NCBI RefSeq assembly: GCF_023856365.1
Contig: NC_064534.1
Location: 7,646,536 to 7,710,535 of the forward strand
Length of the DNA: 64,000 nucleotides
Source of the DNA: Brienomyrus brachyistius
Taxonomy: Eukaryota; Chordata; Actinopteri; Osteoglossiformes; Mormyridae
Direction of reading: 5' to 3'
Shown piece by piece: positions 35,999-47,697 of the stretch. The notes under the pieces are model-generated. The model was not told the origin of the DNA. It ran no database searches and saw nothing but the letters and a program-made list of their open reading frames with translations. Within the stretch, counting starts at the first letter, position 1; each line of letters opens with the position of its first letter. The position numbers and the translations under genes were made by a program.

Positions 35999-37082
35999 GC
36001 AGCACTCAAAAAACTCACAGACAAGAACAAATTGAACGGTAATAACAGGCATCTCAGTTACAAGCGTGTCACTCTGCTCACTCTTAATGTATGTTCTGTG
36101 CTGTCTGTGAATACATGCTCCAATACTGCCAAACCAACCCCCCAGCACATGCGTTTGCACCTGGCCAATACAGTGAATTCTGGTTCTCATTCGGAAGCCT
36201 TCCTCACTGCAGGCCTGATGCATCTTGATAATCACCATGCCTGTTTTGGTTCCTACGCCCAACTTCTTGTGCCTCTATCACCCTCCCTTCATTCCCATAT
36301 GCCCTTGATTGATCTCCCAGCATTGTCCTCTGCTCATCTGACCGGTCTAGTCCAACTCTGCTTTTGGGTTCGGCGGTCCATCATTTAAGTCCTGGAGGTA
36401 CAGGAGAACCAGAGGCTGAGCCAAGGGCATGTTCTTACTCCGACGAGCAGAACTCCGAATCACTATTTTTCATCTAATATGTACCTTCTGCCCCACGTTA
36501 CAACAAAGGACCTTCAACCGTAAATAGACTTAAACGTAAATAGAATCTGTCAGAAGAGTGAATGCAGCCACTAACCAACTTTTACCGGCAGGTTAACCTT
36601 TGCGAAAGAGGGCGCGATACGAAATACAAAACAACGTGTTAACGACGGATCGTAACTATGCGTTTTATGATCACAAGAATCAATTAGCTCACTTTTATAT
36701 TTCTTGACTTTAACCAATGAAAAATCATCGCCGCCCAAAGGCTGTTGGACAGGGGAACAGCTATGAGGACTGATCTGTGCTGCATTACAGATAAAAGGTA
36801 AAAAGATCAAATGATCATATTTTAAATTGCATAAGACAAAGGTTTTTGTGCCACTGGGCACATGACAGGGACTCGCAGCAGCAGCTGGAGAAAATGGCAC
36901 TGACAAGAATAATCAAAAAGACCGTTCTGCTTTCAGATAAATTCAGTCAAAACATAAGAAATCAAAGTCTGAATTGCCGTGGTGCATTAATTTAACCGCC
37001 CATTCTTATGATCTTTTTTCAACAGGCGAATGATCAAAAGAGAGAATCTTCATGCCATGAATTCCCTCATTCAAAGTGCATG
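35999..37082. other. Noncoding stretch
   Basis: No exon or repeat family was recognised. Open frames up to 118 codons on the two strands overlap one another and carry no domain. Confidence 0.4.
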
Positions 37083-37275
37083 GGCAGCACGTAGCTCAGT
37101 GGGTTAGATATATGTGCGAGCCCATCTCCGGAAAGTTGTGGGTTCAAACGCCTGGCTAGCAGGGCAGTCAAATTGCTGGTGGATCCTTGAGCAAGGCCCT
37201 TAACCCCAACTGCTCAAGGATGTTGGCTCTCTGCCTAAATCTTCCATCACTTAGTGTCTGCTAAATATATAAAAT
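37083..37275 (+). mobile_element. tRNA-derived fish SINE, copy 5 with A and B boxes
   Basis: This is the best preserved head. An A-box-like GTAGCTCAGTGGGTTAG (37,091-37,107) and a B box GGTTCAAACGCCT (37,141-37,153) are spaced as in a tRNA. The body CTTGAGCAAGGCCCTTAACC follows, and the tail ends GTGTCTGCTAAATATATAAA. Internal RNA polymerase III promoter elements are therefore recognisable, although it is probably inactive. Confidence 0.82.
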
Positions 37276-38380
37276 TGACATAACTGCTTAAAGCCGGCTG
37301 CGTATTGGGTAGGGGGTATGCAGGCTGCCGTCTGAGTCGATACGCCTGTGATATACGATGTAACGAAAGTAAAGGAGATTTAGAGCCTGTAGAGGACGTG
37401 ACCATGCAGCTTAGCAAAGTCGTCTGTGAAGCTTTAAAAGGTAGCGCAGCTCAGGCAGGCCGTATCCCGAGGGTCGGTCACCAGCAGCTTCTGCACAGTG
37501 ACTGCAAAGGAGCGTCACATCACCTGGACGGGATCTTTGCTCATTCACTTATGGTAATTCCTATATTCGTCTTCACTGGTTTACAGTTGCCCATGCACTC
37601 ATTTTCATTCGCTTAGGTTGGTGCTATCCTGGATCTCAAGGCAGGGATCCGGCCTGGATTCGATCCCACAACCCTGGGGGCGTTAGGTGATACCGCTATT
37701 CACGGAAAGGGAGTGTGGAGGCATGGTGAGTGTCAAAAAATAAAACACCTTCTTTCACCAGGAAAAACCTTAGAGATGCCAAAAAGGATATGGGATATGT
37801 GGACTGAGCACACATAAACATAAGAATACCTACAGTAAATATGTCAATTAAAAAACGAACTGCAGTAATAACTGGGAATTTTTCTATGCCAACCCCAGGA
37901 GATGTGAAATCTGTACTCACATGTAGTATGTCTTTAGTTGTCGAGGTGCCCGATTCTGATACTCACACAAAAATACATGTACCAACGAACTCTGGCTACG
38001 TGAAGGAGAGAATGAATCCTACCTGCCAATTAGAGGTGGAGCAGTATGCCGGTGTGACAGTGTAATACCGGTATGATCATCGAACATGTTCCCCAGCTGA
38101 CCTTACTGATTATGTGCATTATAGGTACAGTGATGCTTGAAATTGAAGCGTTATGAAGCCTACAGGAGATGGTCATTATATTCATATATCATTGAAAAAC
38201 AACCTTTCCTAGGAGAAAAGGGCACATGAAAAGGAACCTGCATATTGAACAGAACTGCATTTTTAAACTTGGATATTGTTGTTTGCAAAAATATGCAACC
38301 TTGTTGAATGCATTACTTGTGGCATCTCATTTTCCTTTATCATCTCCAGACTTGAAACAAATGCCTCTGACATCTCCTTT
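37276..38380. other. Noncoding stretch with a dispersed-repeat fragment
   Basis: The text at about 37,621-37,702 (GGCCTGGATTCGATCCCACA, then ACCCTGGGGGCGTTAGGTG) resembles the 3' half of a common teleost repeat whose 5' half is seen at 56.4 kb. The rest shows no exon. Confidence 0.4.
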
Positions 38381-38596
38381 GTGAAATTCTCTCCCAGTCC
38401 TTACACACTTCAATTTGACGGCTGTCTGGCATGAAGCAGTACCTTGATTGGATGCATCAGTCAGCACTTTGATATCAGACAATGATAAAAAAAACACAAA
38501 ACTGCTTTCTTCTCAACCATTTGCTGGAGTTTTGCTTCATTGCTGCAGATGACTGTCTTGCTGGAATACCAAATTTCAGCCCAGCTTCAGCTCTAA

Positions 38597-38721
38597 GAGT
38601 GATAGCCTAAGTTCTGGTTAGGAATTAATCGGAATCGCTCGGAGTGATAACCTAAGTTCTGGGTAGGAATTATTCGGAATCCCTCGGAGTGATAGCCTAA
38701 GTTCTGGTTAGGAATTATCCT
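38597..38721. repeat. 45-bp tandem repeat, 2.8 copies
   Basis: GAGTGATAGCCTAAGTTCTG starts at 38,597, 38,642 (one substitution) and 38,687, each followed by GTTAGGAATTA and CGGAATC(G/C)CTCG in the first two. The repeat interrupts sequence that may belong to the neighbouring transposon relic. Confidence 0.92.
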
Positions 38722-38824
38722 GGAAAAATCCTGGTTCCCTCAGCATTGTCTAGACCCACAGGAAAGAAAAACACACCTAAGATAATCACTCTAGGTTAAT
38801 TTCATAGCCTGAAGTGGTGGGTTG

Positions 38825-39061
38825 TCACCAAATATGGTGTTTTTGATTCTGACTGAAAAGGTCAGTTTTGGATTGGTATGTGCAGAGTAGAGACTTCCAG
38901 AAATCGTCCAGGTGATATCTTATGACAGCGTCAGACAGACGGCTTAGTTCTTTTAGAATCAGCGCTGGCCTCTTCCTGGCTATCCTTCCATGAATGCCAG
39001 TCAGTCTTGCTGATGGATGCAGAACGACAACAGCGTGCAGCGTGCGATCTCTCTGCATTAT
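38825..39061 (-). pseudogene. Tc1/mariner-like transposase remnant
   Basis: The minus-strand frame contains TGIHGRIARKRPALI and, after RLSDAV, RYHLDDFWKSLLCTYQSKT followed by DLFSQNQKHHIW. This matches the Tc1-family pattern in which 'GLHGRxxRKKPLL' precedes 'HLDDPxxFWxxVLWSDETKIELFG'. The catalytic W-S-D-E-T region is degraded (TYQSKT in place of WSDETK), so the catalytic Asp is gone. Sequence on both sides (about 38,230-38,600 and 39,062-39,260) may be further decayed parts with stops. It is inactive. Confidence 0.7.
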
Positions 39062-40910
39062 AGCTGCCTTCTTTTCACTTGATTTATGATATATGTATTA
39101 TATCATGGTTCCAAGTCACCCTGAAGGTAATCTACTTCTGTTTGCTTCACTGTTGACTGGGGGAACCCTGCTCTTTTTAAGAATAGTCTATAAACTTCTG
39201 TAGGTTAGAGCAGACTCAGGTCCTCTGAGATCTTCTGAGGTCTCCTCAGATTGTTGGCTGGTGTGTTTTCCATTCACCTACTTGAGTAACACTAAGCTGT
39301 CCAGGTTTCTTACCAATTTGCTTCTCTAGTTATTTACTTTAATTACTTTACTAAGTACCCATGTGATAACAGGAGATTCACTGTGTTTTTGGCCAGCTTT
39401 ATTTTTTCCTTTGTTTTCATTGTACTATTTACAGAAATTCCTCTTATGCCTGATAACTATAAAGCCTTTATTTCTTTTAAGAAAAGCTTGGTTCCGACTA
39501 AACAAGGATTTTGTGGTAAACCCTCTAGATTTCTGTAATTGCGTCATTGTTTATCTCTGTGTATGAAAAAAAAGATCTGAGATTTTATGTGGCAGTTCAA
39601 AACCTTAAGCTGAAGGCTGACTGTAGTGCAAATTATTTAGAATATGATTCAGACTACTCAGATGTGTTTAAGTGTCCTTTGCACTGGATCATGGGAAATC
39701 CTCTTGGCAGTATCCACTTGTATCATCTGATTATGTAGCCCTAGTCCAGCACAATCAGATAAGTCAGTCCTGCATCATCCTGGGCGCCACTGAAAAAGCA
39801 ACTGAAAGGGTTCAATCTGCAGCCGAACCGAGGAAAGCGAGAAGCCTCCCTCACTGCCACGGCTCACCGCTGCGAAAACCTTGGTAGTGTGACTCCATAA
39901 TTCACTCACCGTTTAGCCGCACTTGTCAAAGCCATGACTTACAGCTCATTCGCTTCCCAAGCAAGATGGTGGAGTGAAGATAAAGAACAATCCGGAACCG
40001 ATCAATCATGGATGCGCTTTGCCTCAAGGTGGCATCTCCACCAGGAAGCAGCATCCTCTCATGATGCCTTCACAGACGGTTTCTCCTAGAAATAAACTGC
40101 AGGGGAACGTGCAGAGGATTGTGGGAAATGCGTTACTGCAGTGACACATTTATTAAAAAGGTAAAATGGAATGTCATTTTGTCAGTTCCATATTTAAAAA
40201 CATTTACCATCATACCCCAACATTATCTTGTAAAATTCAAAGTTTCGTCTCATTTTATTAAATACCAATATTATGAAAACAGAACCTTCTGCGTGGCCCA
40301 CTTTGTAAGACAGTTTTACACATTTATAAAGCAGGTTGACAGTGCTGTTGATAAATGGTGACAATGGAAGATAGACTGTTTGAGGTTGAAGATGTAATCT
40401 GGAAGAGTATAAGAAGTGTATAAAGTCAGACATTTCATAAAACGGTGAATTTTTATTCATATTTTTATTCAAGTATTTTATTCATGCCACTATTTCAAAA
40501 TGGTAGAAGAAATAAATCTTAAGAATTATTAGTCAGCTTATAAAAAACCTTATTGCAGCCACTTTACAATAGCACAAAAAAACAATTTTCTCAGCATCCT
40601 GTGTTCTGATTTATATTTGGTAATGTCTTATAGTCACATTCAGCTGAACAATCTTACGGATGAATATGGAAAACTGAACTACAGTTCTCTGGCAGGTTAA
40701 TATTTTCCAGTATTCCGGCAAACTGCTGCTGAATTTGGAAGCATTTTGGGTTAAATTATCATGGACTAACAGAAACCCTCTGCTGAAGCAGGAAGCCCTT
40801 TAGGTAATACACCTTACATGATGACTGGTTGTCAAATATGGTAGCTACAAACCAGCATATGTTTCTCCATAATTATCATAATATGTCACTCATTATCATA
40901 AATATGACTG
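39062..40910. other. AT-rich noncoding stretch
   Basis: No exon was recognised. The proximal part up to about 39,260 may be decayed N-terminal transposase sequence. Short open frames at 39,363-39,566 and on both strands at 40,119-40,472 have no domain. Confidence 0.45.
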
Positions 40911-43512
40911 CCTGCTGCAGTGTCTGCCCTCCTCCTGACTTACTCCCTTCTAAACCTAATGCAGGACCTGCTGCAGTGTCTCCCCTCCTGCTGAGTTACT
41001 CCCTTCTAAACCTAATGCAGGACCTGCTGCAGTGTCTGCCCTCCTCCTGACTTACTCCCTTCTAAACCTAATGCAGGACCTGCTGCAGTGTCTGCCCTCC
41101 TCCTGACTTACTCCCCTCTAAACCTAATGCAGGACCTGCTGCAGTGTCTGCCCTCCTCCTGACTTACTCCCTTCTAAACCTAATGCAGGACCTGCTGCAG
41201 TGTCTGCCCTCCTCCTGACTTACTCCACTCTAAACTTAATGCAGGACCTTCTGCAGTGTCTCCCCTCCTCCTGACTTACTCCCCTCTAAACCTAATGCAG
41301 GACCTGCTGCAGTGTCTGCCCTCCTCCTGACTTACTCCCTTCTAAACCTAATGCAGGACCTGCTGCAGTGTCTGCCCTCCTCCTGACTTACTCCCTTCTA
41401 AACCTAATGCAGGACCTGCTGCAGTGTCTGCCCTCCTCCTGACTTACTCCACTCTAAACTTAATGCAGGACCTGCTGCAGTGTCTGCAACTCCTCCTGAC
41501 TTACTCCCTTCTAAACCTAATGCAGGACCTGCTGCAGTGTCTGCCCTCCTCCTGACTTACTCCACTCTAAACTTAATGCAGGACCTGCTGCAGTGTCTGC
41601 AACTCCTCCTGACTTACTCCCCTCTAAACCTAATGCAGGACCTGCTGCAGTGTCTGCAACTCCTCCTGACTTAGTCCCCTCTAAACCTAATGCAGGACCT
41701 GCTGCAGTGTCTGCCCTCCTCCTGACTTACTCCCCTCTAAACCTAATGCAGGACCTGCTGCAGTGTCTGCCCTCCTCCTGACTTACTCCCTTCTAAACCT
41801 AATGCAGGACCTGCTGCAGTGTCTGCCCTCCTCCTGACTTACTCCCTTCTAAACCTAATGCAGGACCTGCTGCAGTGTCTGCCCTCCTCCTGACTTACTC
41901 CACTCTAAACTTAATGCAGGACCTTCTGCAGTGTCTGCCCTCCTCCTGACTTACTCCCCTCTAAACCTAATGCAGGACCTGCTGCAGTGTCTGCCCTCCT
42001 CCTGACTTACTCCCTTCTAAACCTAATGCAGGACCTGCTGCAGTGTCTGCCCTCCTCCTGACTTACTGCACTCTAAACTTAATGCAGGACCTTCTGCAGT
42101 GTCTCCCCTCCTCCTGACTTACTCCCCTCTAAACCTAATGCAGGACCTGCTGCAGTGTCTGCCCTCCTCCTGACTTACTCCTCTATAAACCTAATGCAGG
42201 ACCTGCTGCAGTGTCTCCCCTCCTCCTGACTTACTCCCCTCTAAACCTAATGCAGGACCTGCTGCAGTGTCTGCCCTCCTCCTGACTTACTCCTCTATAA
42301 ACCTAATGCAGGACCTTCTGCAGTGTCTCCCCTCCTCCTGACTTACTCCCCTCTAAACCTAATGCAGGACCTGCTGCAGTGTCTGCCCTCCTCCTGACTT
42401 ACTCCTCTATAAACCTAATGCAGGACCTGCTGCAGTGTCTCCCCTCCTCCTAACTTACTCCCCTCTAAACTTAATGCAGGACCTGCTGCAGTGTCTCCCC
42501 TCCTCCTGACTTACTCCCCTCTAAACCTAATGCAGGACCTGCTGCAGTGTCTGCCCTCCTCCTGACTTACTCCCTTCTAAACCTAATGCAGGACCTGCTG
42601 CAGTGTCTGCCCTCCTCCTGACTTACTCCCTTCTAAACCTAATGCAGGACCTGCTGCAGTGTCTGCCCTCCTCCTGACTTACTCCACTCTAAACTTAATG
42701 CAGGACCTGCTGCAGTGTCTGCAACTCCTCCTGACTTACTCCCTTCTAAACCTAATGCAGGACCTGCTGCAGTGTCTGCCCTCCTCCTGACTTACTCCAC
42801 TCTAAACTTAATGCAGGACCTGCTGCAGTGTCTGCAACTCCTCCTGACTTACTCCCCTCTAAACCTAATGCAGGACCTGCTGCAGTGTCTGCAACTCCTC
42901 CTGACTTAGTCCCCTCTAAACCTAATGCAGGACCTGCTGCAGTGTCTGCCCTCCTCCTGACTTACTCCCCTCTAAACCTAATGCAGGACCTGCTGCAGTG
43001 TCTGCCCTCCTCCTGACTTACTCCCTTCTAAACCTAATGCAGGACCTGCTGCAGTGTCTGCCCTCCTCCTGACTTACTCCCTTCTAAACCTAATGCAGGA
43101 CCTGCTGCAGTGTCTGCCCTCCTCCTGACTTACTCCACTCTAAACTTAATGCAGGACCTTCTGCAGTGTCTGCCCTCCTCCTGACTTACTCCCCTCTAAA
43201 CCTAATGCAGGACCTGCTGCAGTGTCTGCCCTCCTCCTGACTTACTCCCTTCTAAACCTAATGCAGGACCTGCTGCAGTGTCTGCCCTCCTCCTGACTTA
43301 CTCCACTCTAAACTTAATGCAGGACCTTCTGCAGTGTCTCCCCTCCTCCTGACTTACTCCCCTCTAAACCTAATGCAGGACCTGCTGCAGTGTCTGCCCT
43401 CCTCCTGACTTACTCCTCTATAAACCTAATGCAGGACCTGCTGCAGTGTCTCCCCTCCTCCTAACTTACTCCCCTCTAAACTTAATGCAGGGTCTGCTGC
43501 AGAGTCTCCCCC
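40911..43512. repeat. 56-bp satellite array with higher-order structure
   Basis: About 46 tandem units of 56 bp. Each contains CTCCTCCTGACTTACTCC, TCTAAACCTAATGCAGGACC and TGCTGCAGTGTCTGCC. Variants mark individual units: 57-bp units with TGCAACTCC, CACTCTAAACTTAATG units, CTTCTGCAG units and CTCTATAAACC units. Three TGCAACTCC units in the order seen at 41,484-41,665 recur at 42,719-42,900, exactly 1,235 bp later, so a block of 22 units has been duplicated. At 42,181, 42,293 and 42,405 the CTCTATAAA variant recurs every 112 bp, a local dimer amplification. The unit holds a near palindrome GCAGGACCTGC and a PstI-type CTGCAG. Open frames inside (62-64 codons) are frame-shifting products of the repeat. 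Confidence 0.97.
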
Positions 43513-43687
43513 CTGAATGGTTCTGTATTTTGCTTTTCTATATTTAAATGGTGTTTCTAAGGAATTTTCTCTGGCTATCCATTAATCTTATGGTATTACT
43601 TGTAAATCCCATGTTACAGAAACAGACCCCATCTGAAATAGATCTTTTCCAGAATTTCCTGCTTGGAATCATTAAGTCTGTCTGTGT

Positions 43688-43754
43688 ATCCATCCATCCA
43701 TCCATCCATCCATCCATCCATCCATCCATCCATCCATCCATCCATCCATCCATC
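43688..43754. repeat. (CATC)n microsatellite
   Basis: About 17 CATC tetramers without interruption. Confidence 0.97.
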
Positions 43755-46700
43755 ATGTATCCCTGGTGTCCAGACTTCAAATTTCTTTCAGCTTTGCCCT
43801 AATAATTTAACATTATTACGAACACTTCTCAAAAAGTAACCTATCATGTTTATTTAGTAAAATTTAAAATATACCTTCGATAGAGTAGCCTAAAAACATT
43901 TTGGGTTTCTAAAAGCTATTCATGACATCTGTGAACTTTGGCTTGAACGGAAAACTTGTCTTTGCAGTGATAACCCAAAAAACTATGTAAAGAAATTGTG
44001 CACTGTGTCCCTTATGTTCATTGGAACTACAGTTCAGTGCTGAAGTCCTCGGCAGTCATATTAAACGTGTAAGGCTGTTTATCTGGGCAGTAAATGTATA
44101 TATGTTCAGAAAAAAAACACAATCTAACACTGGAACATATGCAGATGAACTGGAATGCTAGAAAAAGTCACAAGAATTTCTTCTCTTCTCCAAAAAGTTA
44201 CTGATTGCTGGACGGCTAGATGGACGCAGATCCCAAAGCTCTCCTCAGGGGCACCTCAGCCATTCCATGGATTTGTTACATCTCACTACCAACTCAATTA
44301 ATTAATAAACTTAATTAGTTAAAACCCCGTATGAGGTATTCATTAGCCAAACACGGTGTGCTAGAGGTCGGGTCAATAAACACATGGGTGTATTGGATGG
44401 TTACTGTAAATGCTGGCATGCCTTTAGCAGAGGTTATGAAATGGCTAAGCTAACACACTTTGACTGACATAATATCCTTCAGATCATGTAAGCATCATTT
44501 CCTCTGACTGCCTAAAATCTTTGCACGGTGCAGCAAATCTGTGTGAATTCGAATGGCAGGAGTTATGTTCCTCTTAGACTGACATGTGGTGGAAAAACAA
44601 AGTTGTTCAAGCTAACAGAACACACTCACGTACACTGTTACACACATTGTTGACACAGGTGTAATGGCTTCAAAATGTTCTGGACAAAGAGCAGAGAGTG
44701 ATGGCTTCTCCTAAACACTGCAACAGTATCCAGACAGACATCCATACCGAGCAAGCAGACCTCTAAACCTATCATGCTGTCTTCACAACGTGGGACTCTG
44801 TCTGTCAAGTTCATTCAGAGAAAAAGAAAAACTCAAAAGCTCTTTCTCCTGGTGTCTTACCAACAGCAAATATCTCCATCTGTCGCACGAAAAGAAGCCA
44901 CAGATTTTCAAATTACAGACTTATCTGTGGTCTCCGTAACTTTGTATGCAGCTTTCAGCACTAACTGGCAGCCAATTTACATCACATCCTGCAGGACATC
45001 CGTACCAGGAGCCTACCTGCTGCATACAACTAATCTTTCCTATATTAAAGAGCAAATACATTAAAGCAGTTCAACAGCAATTCTTATTGACTGCCGAGAG
45101 CCAATTAATGACCAGCAATTTACTGTTATGTTTAGCTGAGAGACCCTACACGTTATTGGGACATGCTACTCTGTTTTAAGCAGCAATAACACTTATTATT
45201 ATAAAAAGACTCGGTGTTCTAGTATCTACAGAGCTGTCGCCTGAGGTCCTGTTCTGTAGTCTAATGACTGATCAATATCTTCTGTAGTTATCTGGGCACT
45301 TTGTACACGCTCAATGACTCACTGCTCCATTCATTAGTTTAATCAATGGAATTACACATTTTCAAATTAAAATATCCTAAGGGAATAAAAACCTGGATGA
45401 AAAGCAACTTTGAAATGGAGCAGTGAGCGCTTGGGATGTGCTGGAGTTCAAGGGGTGGGAGCAGAGTTCAAACTACCTGAGATACGGATGGAAGATGCAG
45501 ATTCCTTGGCCGTTTGCTGATGGCAGGAGATCAAGGCTTCATTTTCGGGGGAAAAAATCACTTCTTTATTGTACGAGTCGGAGGTATCTGGCACGTGACT
45601 TAAGACGATTAACTGGCTTTCTGTACTGTTGAATGGGGCTTTTGGTGTCAGGTGACCTGAGGGACTTAAATGAGAACATTGTACAATAAAAATAATAAAT
45701 AAGATAAAATGGCTTTTTGCGGGGGGGGGGGTTTGTTGTTGTCATTTTTCCATTTGGCAAAAATATATTTCAAAGTTAGAAAACTATAGGTATAAAAAGC
45801 TAAATCGAAAGCTCTTTTGCTCTGTTTTCCCTGTTGGCCTTGATTTTATAAATAATCAATTTTAAAACTGCTTTATGCACAGACACGTCTCTGTGTAATT
45901 TAGACTCAGGACTGAAGTTACTTTTGGGATCGTGCTGTAATGGATCTCTGCGAGGCGGCAGTGATCCACATCCGCCTCGCTCCTTGCTAGGAGCGATAAT
46001 GATGCCGGCATCCTTGAGTAATGCGGCTCGGCGTCCCCTGAGAATCCACCCAGGGGTCACGGCTCAGAGCTTAGGGGTCCCGGCGTAGTCAGCCCAGCTT
46101 CGGACTCCAGCCCGGAAAGCGGGAGAGGGGCTGTGTCAGAATTCCTTTGAAGGATCTCACTTTTCACTCTGCCCTGCCCTGAATCTCATCACTGTGACCT
46201 TTGGGTCTCAGCAGGTCACGACCCCACATGTTTATGTGACCCCCGGCACATACCTGGTGGATTCTGGTTCCAGACCCTGCAGATAAGACTGCATTAGCTC
46301 ATAATCATTCCCACAGATACGCTCATCAATAGCACTTAGAAAAGCCTGTTAGGACTGGCTAAGCGCAAAAAAAAAATCAAAAAAAGACAAAAATAAATTT
46401 TTTTTTAAATCATAAAGTCTGATTCACAACACAAGGGAAAAGCAGATAATGGATCATGGGCTAAATTAAGTTTTTGTACCTGAGAACAGAATAGGGAGGG
46501 GAGCGTCAGAGGAGGGGCATTCAAATGGCGAAGATGATGACATGAGAAGCTCCTGGACCAGCCTGGACCAAACGAGATGGGCGTTTGGTGAATGTCATAT
46601 GATGAAAGTCAGATATCTCATTATCAGGGAATCAGGAAACAGCTAGCATGCAGGTCTCTGCTTAAAACCAAAATGTCTTTAAAATATCTTTATAACATAA

Positions 46701-47074
46701 GCCTAAAAAATCAGCCAATACATAAATAGTGCTGTCATTCAGAGTGTGCACTATTGATGAGTCATATTAAATATAAAACAAAAAGAAATTATACATTACA
46801 AGCGCTTACAATGCAAAGGATTTCAGTCTCAAAAAGGGGGTTTATGCAAATTGGAAACAACCCAATTTCACAATTTGCCATTCTTTTGTTGGAAATGCCA
46901 GCGGACCTGATTTTCAGATTGTCCTCGGTGTTCCATTTTCACGTCGAGATGTGTGTGCACGCTCGTATCACGGCAACAACCATCTGACAGGAACTCCACC
47001 AATCAAAACATTTCCTGAAAAATCTTCACTCTTCCTCGCTCCCACCCATGGACTGGCATGGAGACTGTGGGGGT
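43755..47074. other. Noncoding stretch
   Basis: AT-rich text with no recognised exon. A G tract lies at 45,720-45,730. Near 46,370-46,410 there is an A/T-rich low-complexity patch. Open frames of 77-96 codons have no domain. Confidence 0.45.
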
Positions 47075-47280
47075 CTGTCCTAGCCTGTCCTGTCCTAGCC
47101 TGTCCTAGCCTGTCCTGTCCTGTCCTGGCCTGGCCTGTCCTGGCCTGTCCTGTCCTGGCCTGGCCTGTCCTGGCCTGTCCTGTCCTGGCCTGGCCTGTCC
47201 TGGCCTGTCCTGGCCTGGCCTGTCCTGTCCTGTCCTGGCCTGTCCTGTCCTGTCCTGGCCTGGCCTGTCCTGTCCTGTTC
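47075..47280. repeat. Pentameric CCTGT/CCTGG array
   Basis: The sequence is built only from the 5-mers CCTGT, CCTGG and a few CCTAG, in an irregular order with some larger repeated phrases such as CCTGGCCTGGCCTGTCCTGG. The minus strand reads as GG-rich (CAGGACAGG) and could fold as a two-tetrad G-quadruplex. Its 5-bp period keeps several frames open (up to 140 codons on the minus strand, as a TGQ/ARTGQ repeat). That frame is not a supported gene. Confidence 0.95.
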
Positions 47281-47573
47281 TCAGATGTGCCGGCGTGAGC
47301 TGCAATTGATGCCAAGGAGAAGCCACAGCTGGAACCTGCAGATAAACAGGCTTGTTTTTGGAATTTGGTAAACCAAACTGGGGTAATCATTCAAAGATTA
47401 ATAATTTAGTACATTTAATTTGGTTCAATAAAGAGTGGTAATAAAATTAAAGATAAAAATAACCGCTTGGCTATAGCTGAGTAAAAATGATATAAAATGT
47501 AATAATATGACATGACTTTATGTTGGGACATACCATTTAATCCAATTTAGCAACTTAGTCATTCAGTACATGC
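47281..47573. other. Noncoding stretch
   Basis: AT-rich text between two tandem arrays with nothing recognised. Confidence 0.4.
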
Positions 47574-47697
47574 CAGTCAATGGCACTTGTTATTTCAGTG
47601 TCCACCAATCAGTGCCTCTTGCTATTTCAGTCGCCACCAACCGATGGAATTTGCCATTTTAGTGTCCACCAATCAGAGTTATTTGCCATTGTATTAT
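47574..47697. repeat. 32-bp tandem repeat, 3.9 copies
   Basis: Units start at 47,574, 47,606, 47,638 and 47,670. Each has the plan CAATCAGTGG, TTGCTATTT and CAGTGTCCAC with 15-25% divergence. Most units start with CAATC or CCAATCA, so the array presents CCAAT words every 32 bp. Confidence 0.88.

Noticed and set aside
37083..37160. Functional tRNA gene
   Set aside because: A and B boxes are present, but the sequence continues into a SINE body and tail and does not form a clean cloverleaf with a 3' T run.
41480..43016. Repeated 62-64-codon frames as a gene family
   Set aside because: They are identical products of the 56-bp satellite, whose period is not a multiple of three.
46968..47390. 140-codon minus-strand frame
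   Set aside because: It is a translation of the CCTGT/CCTGG pentamer array.
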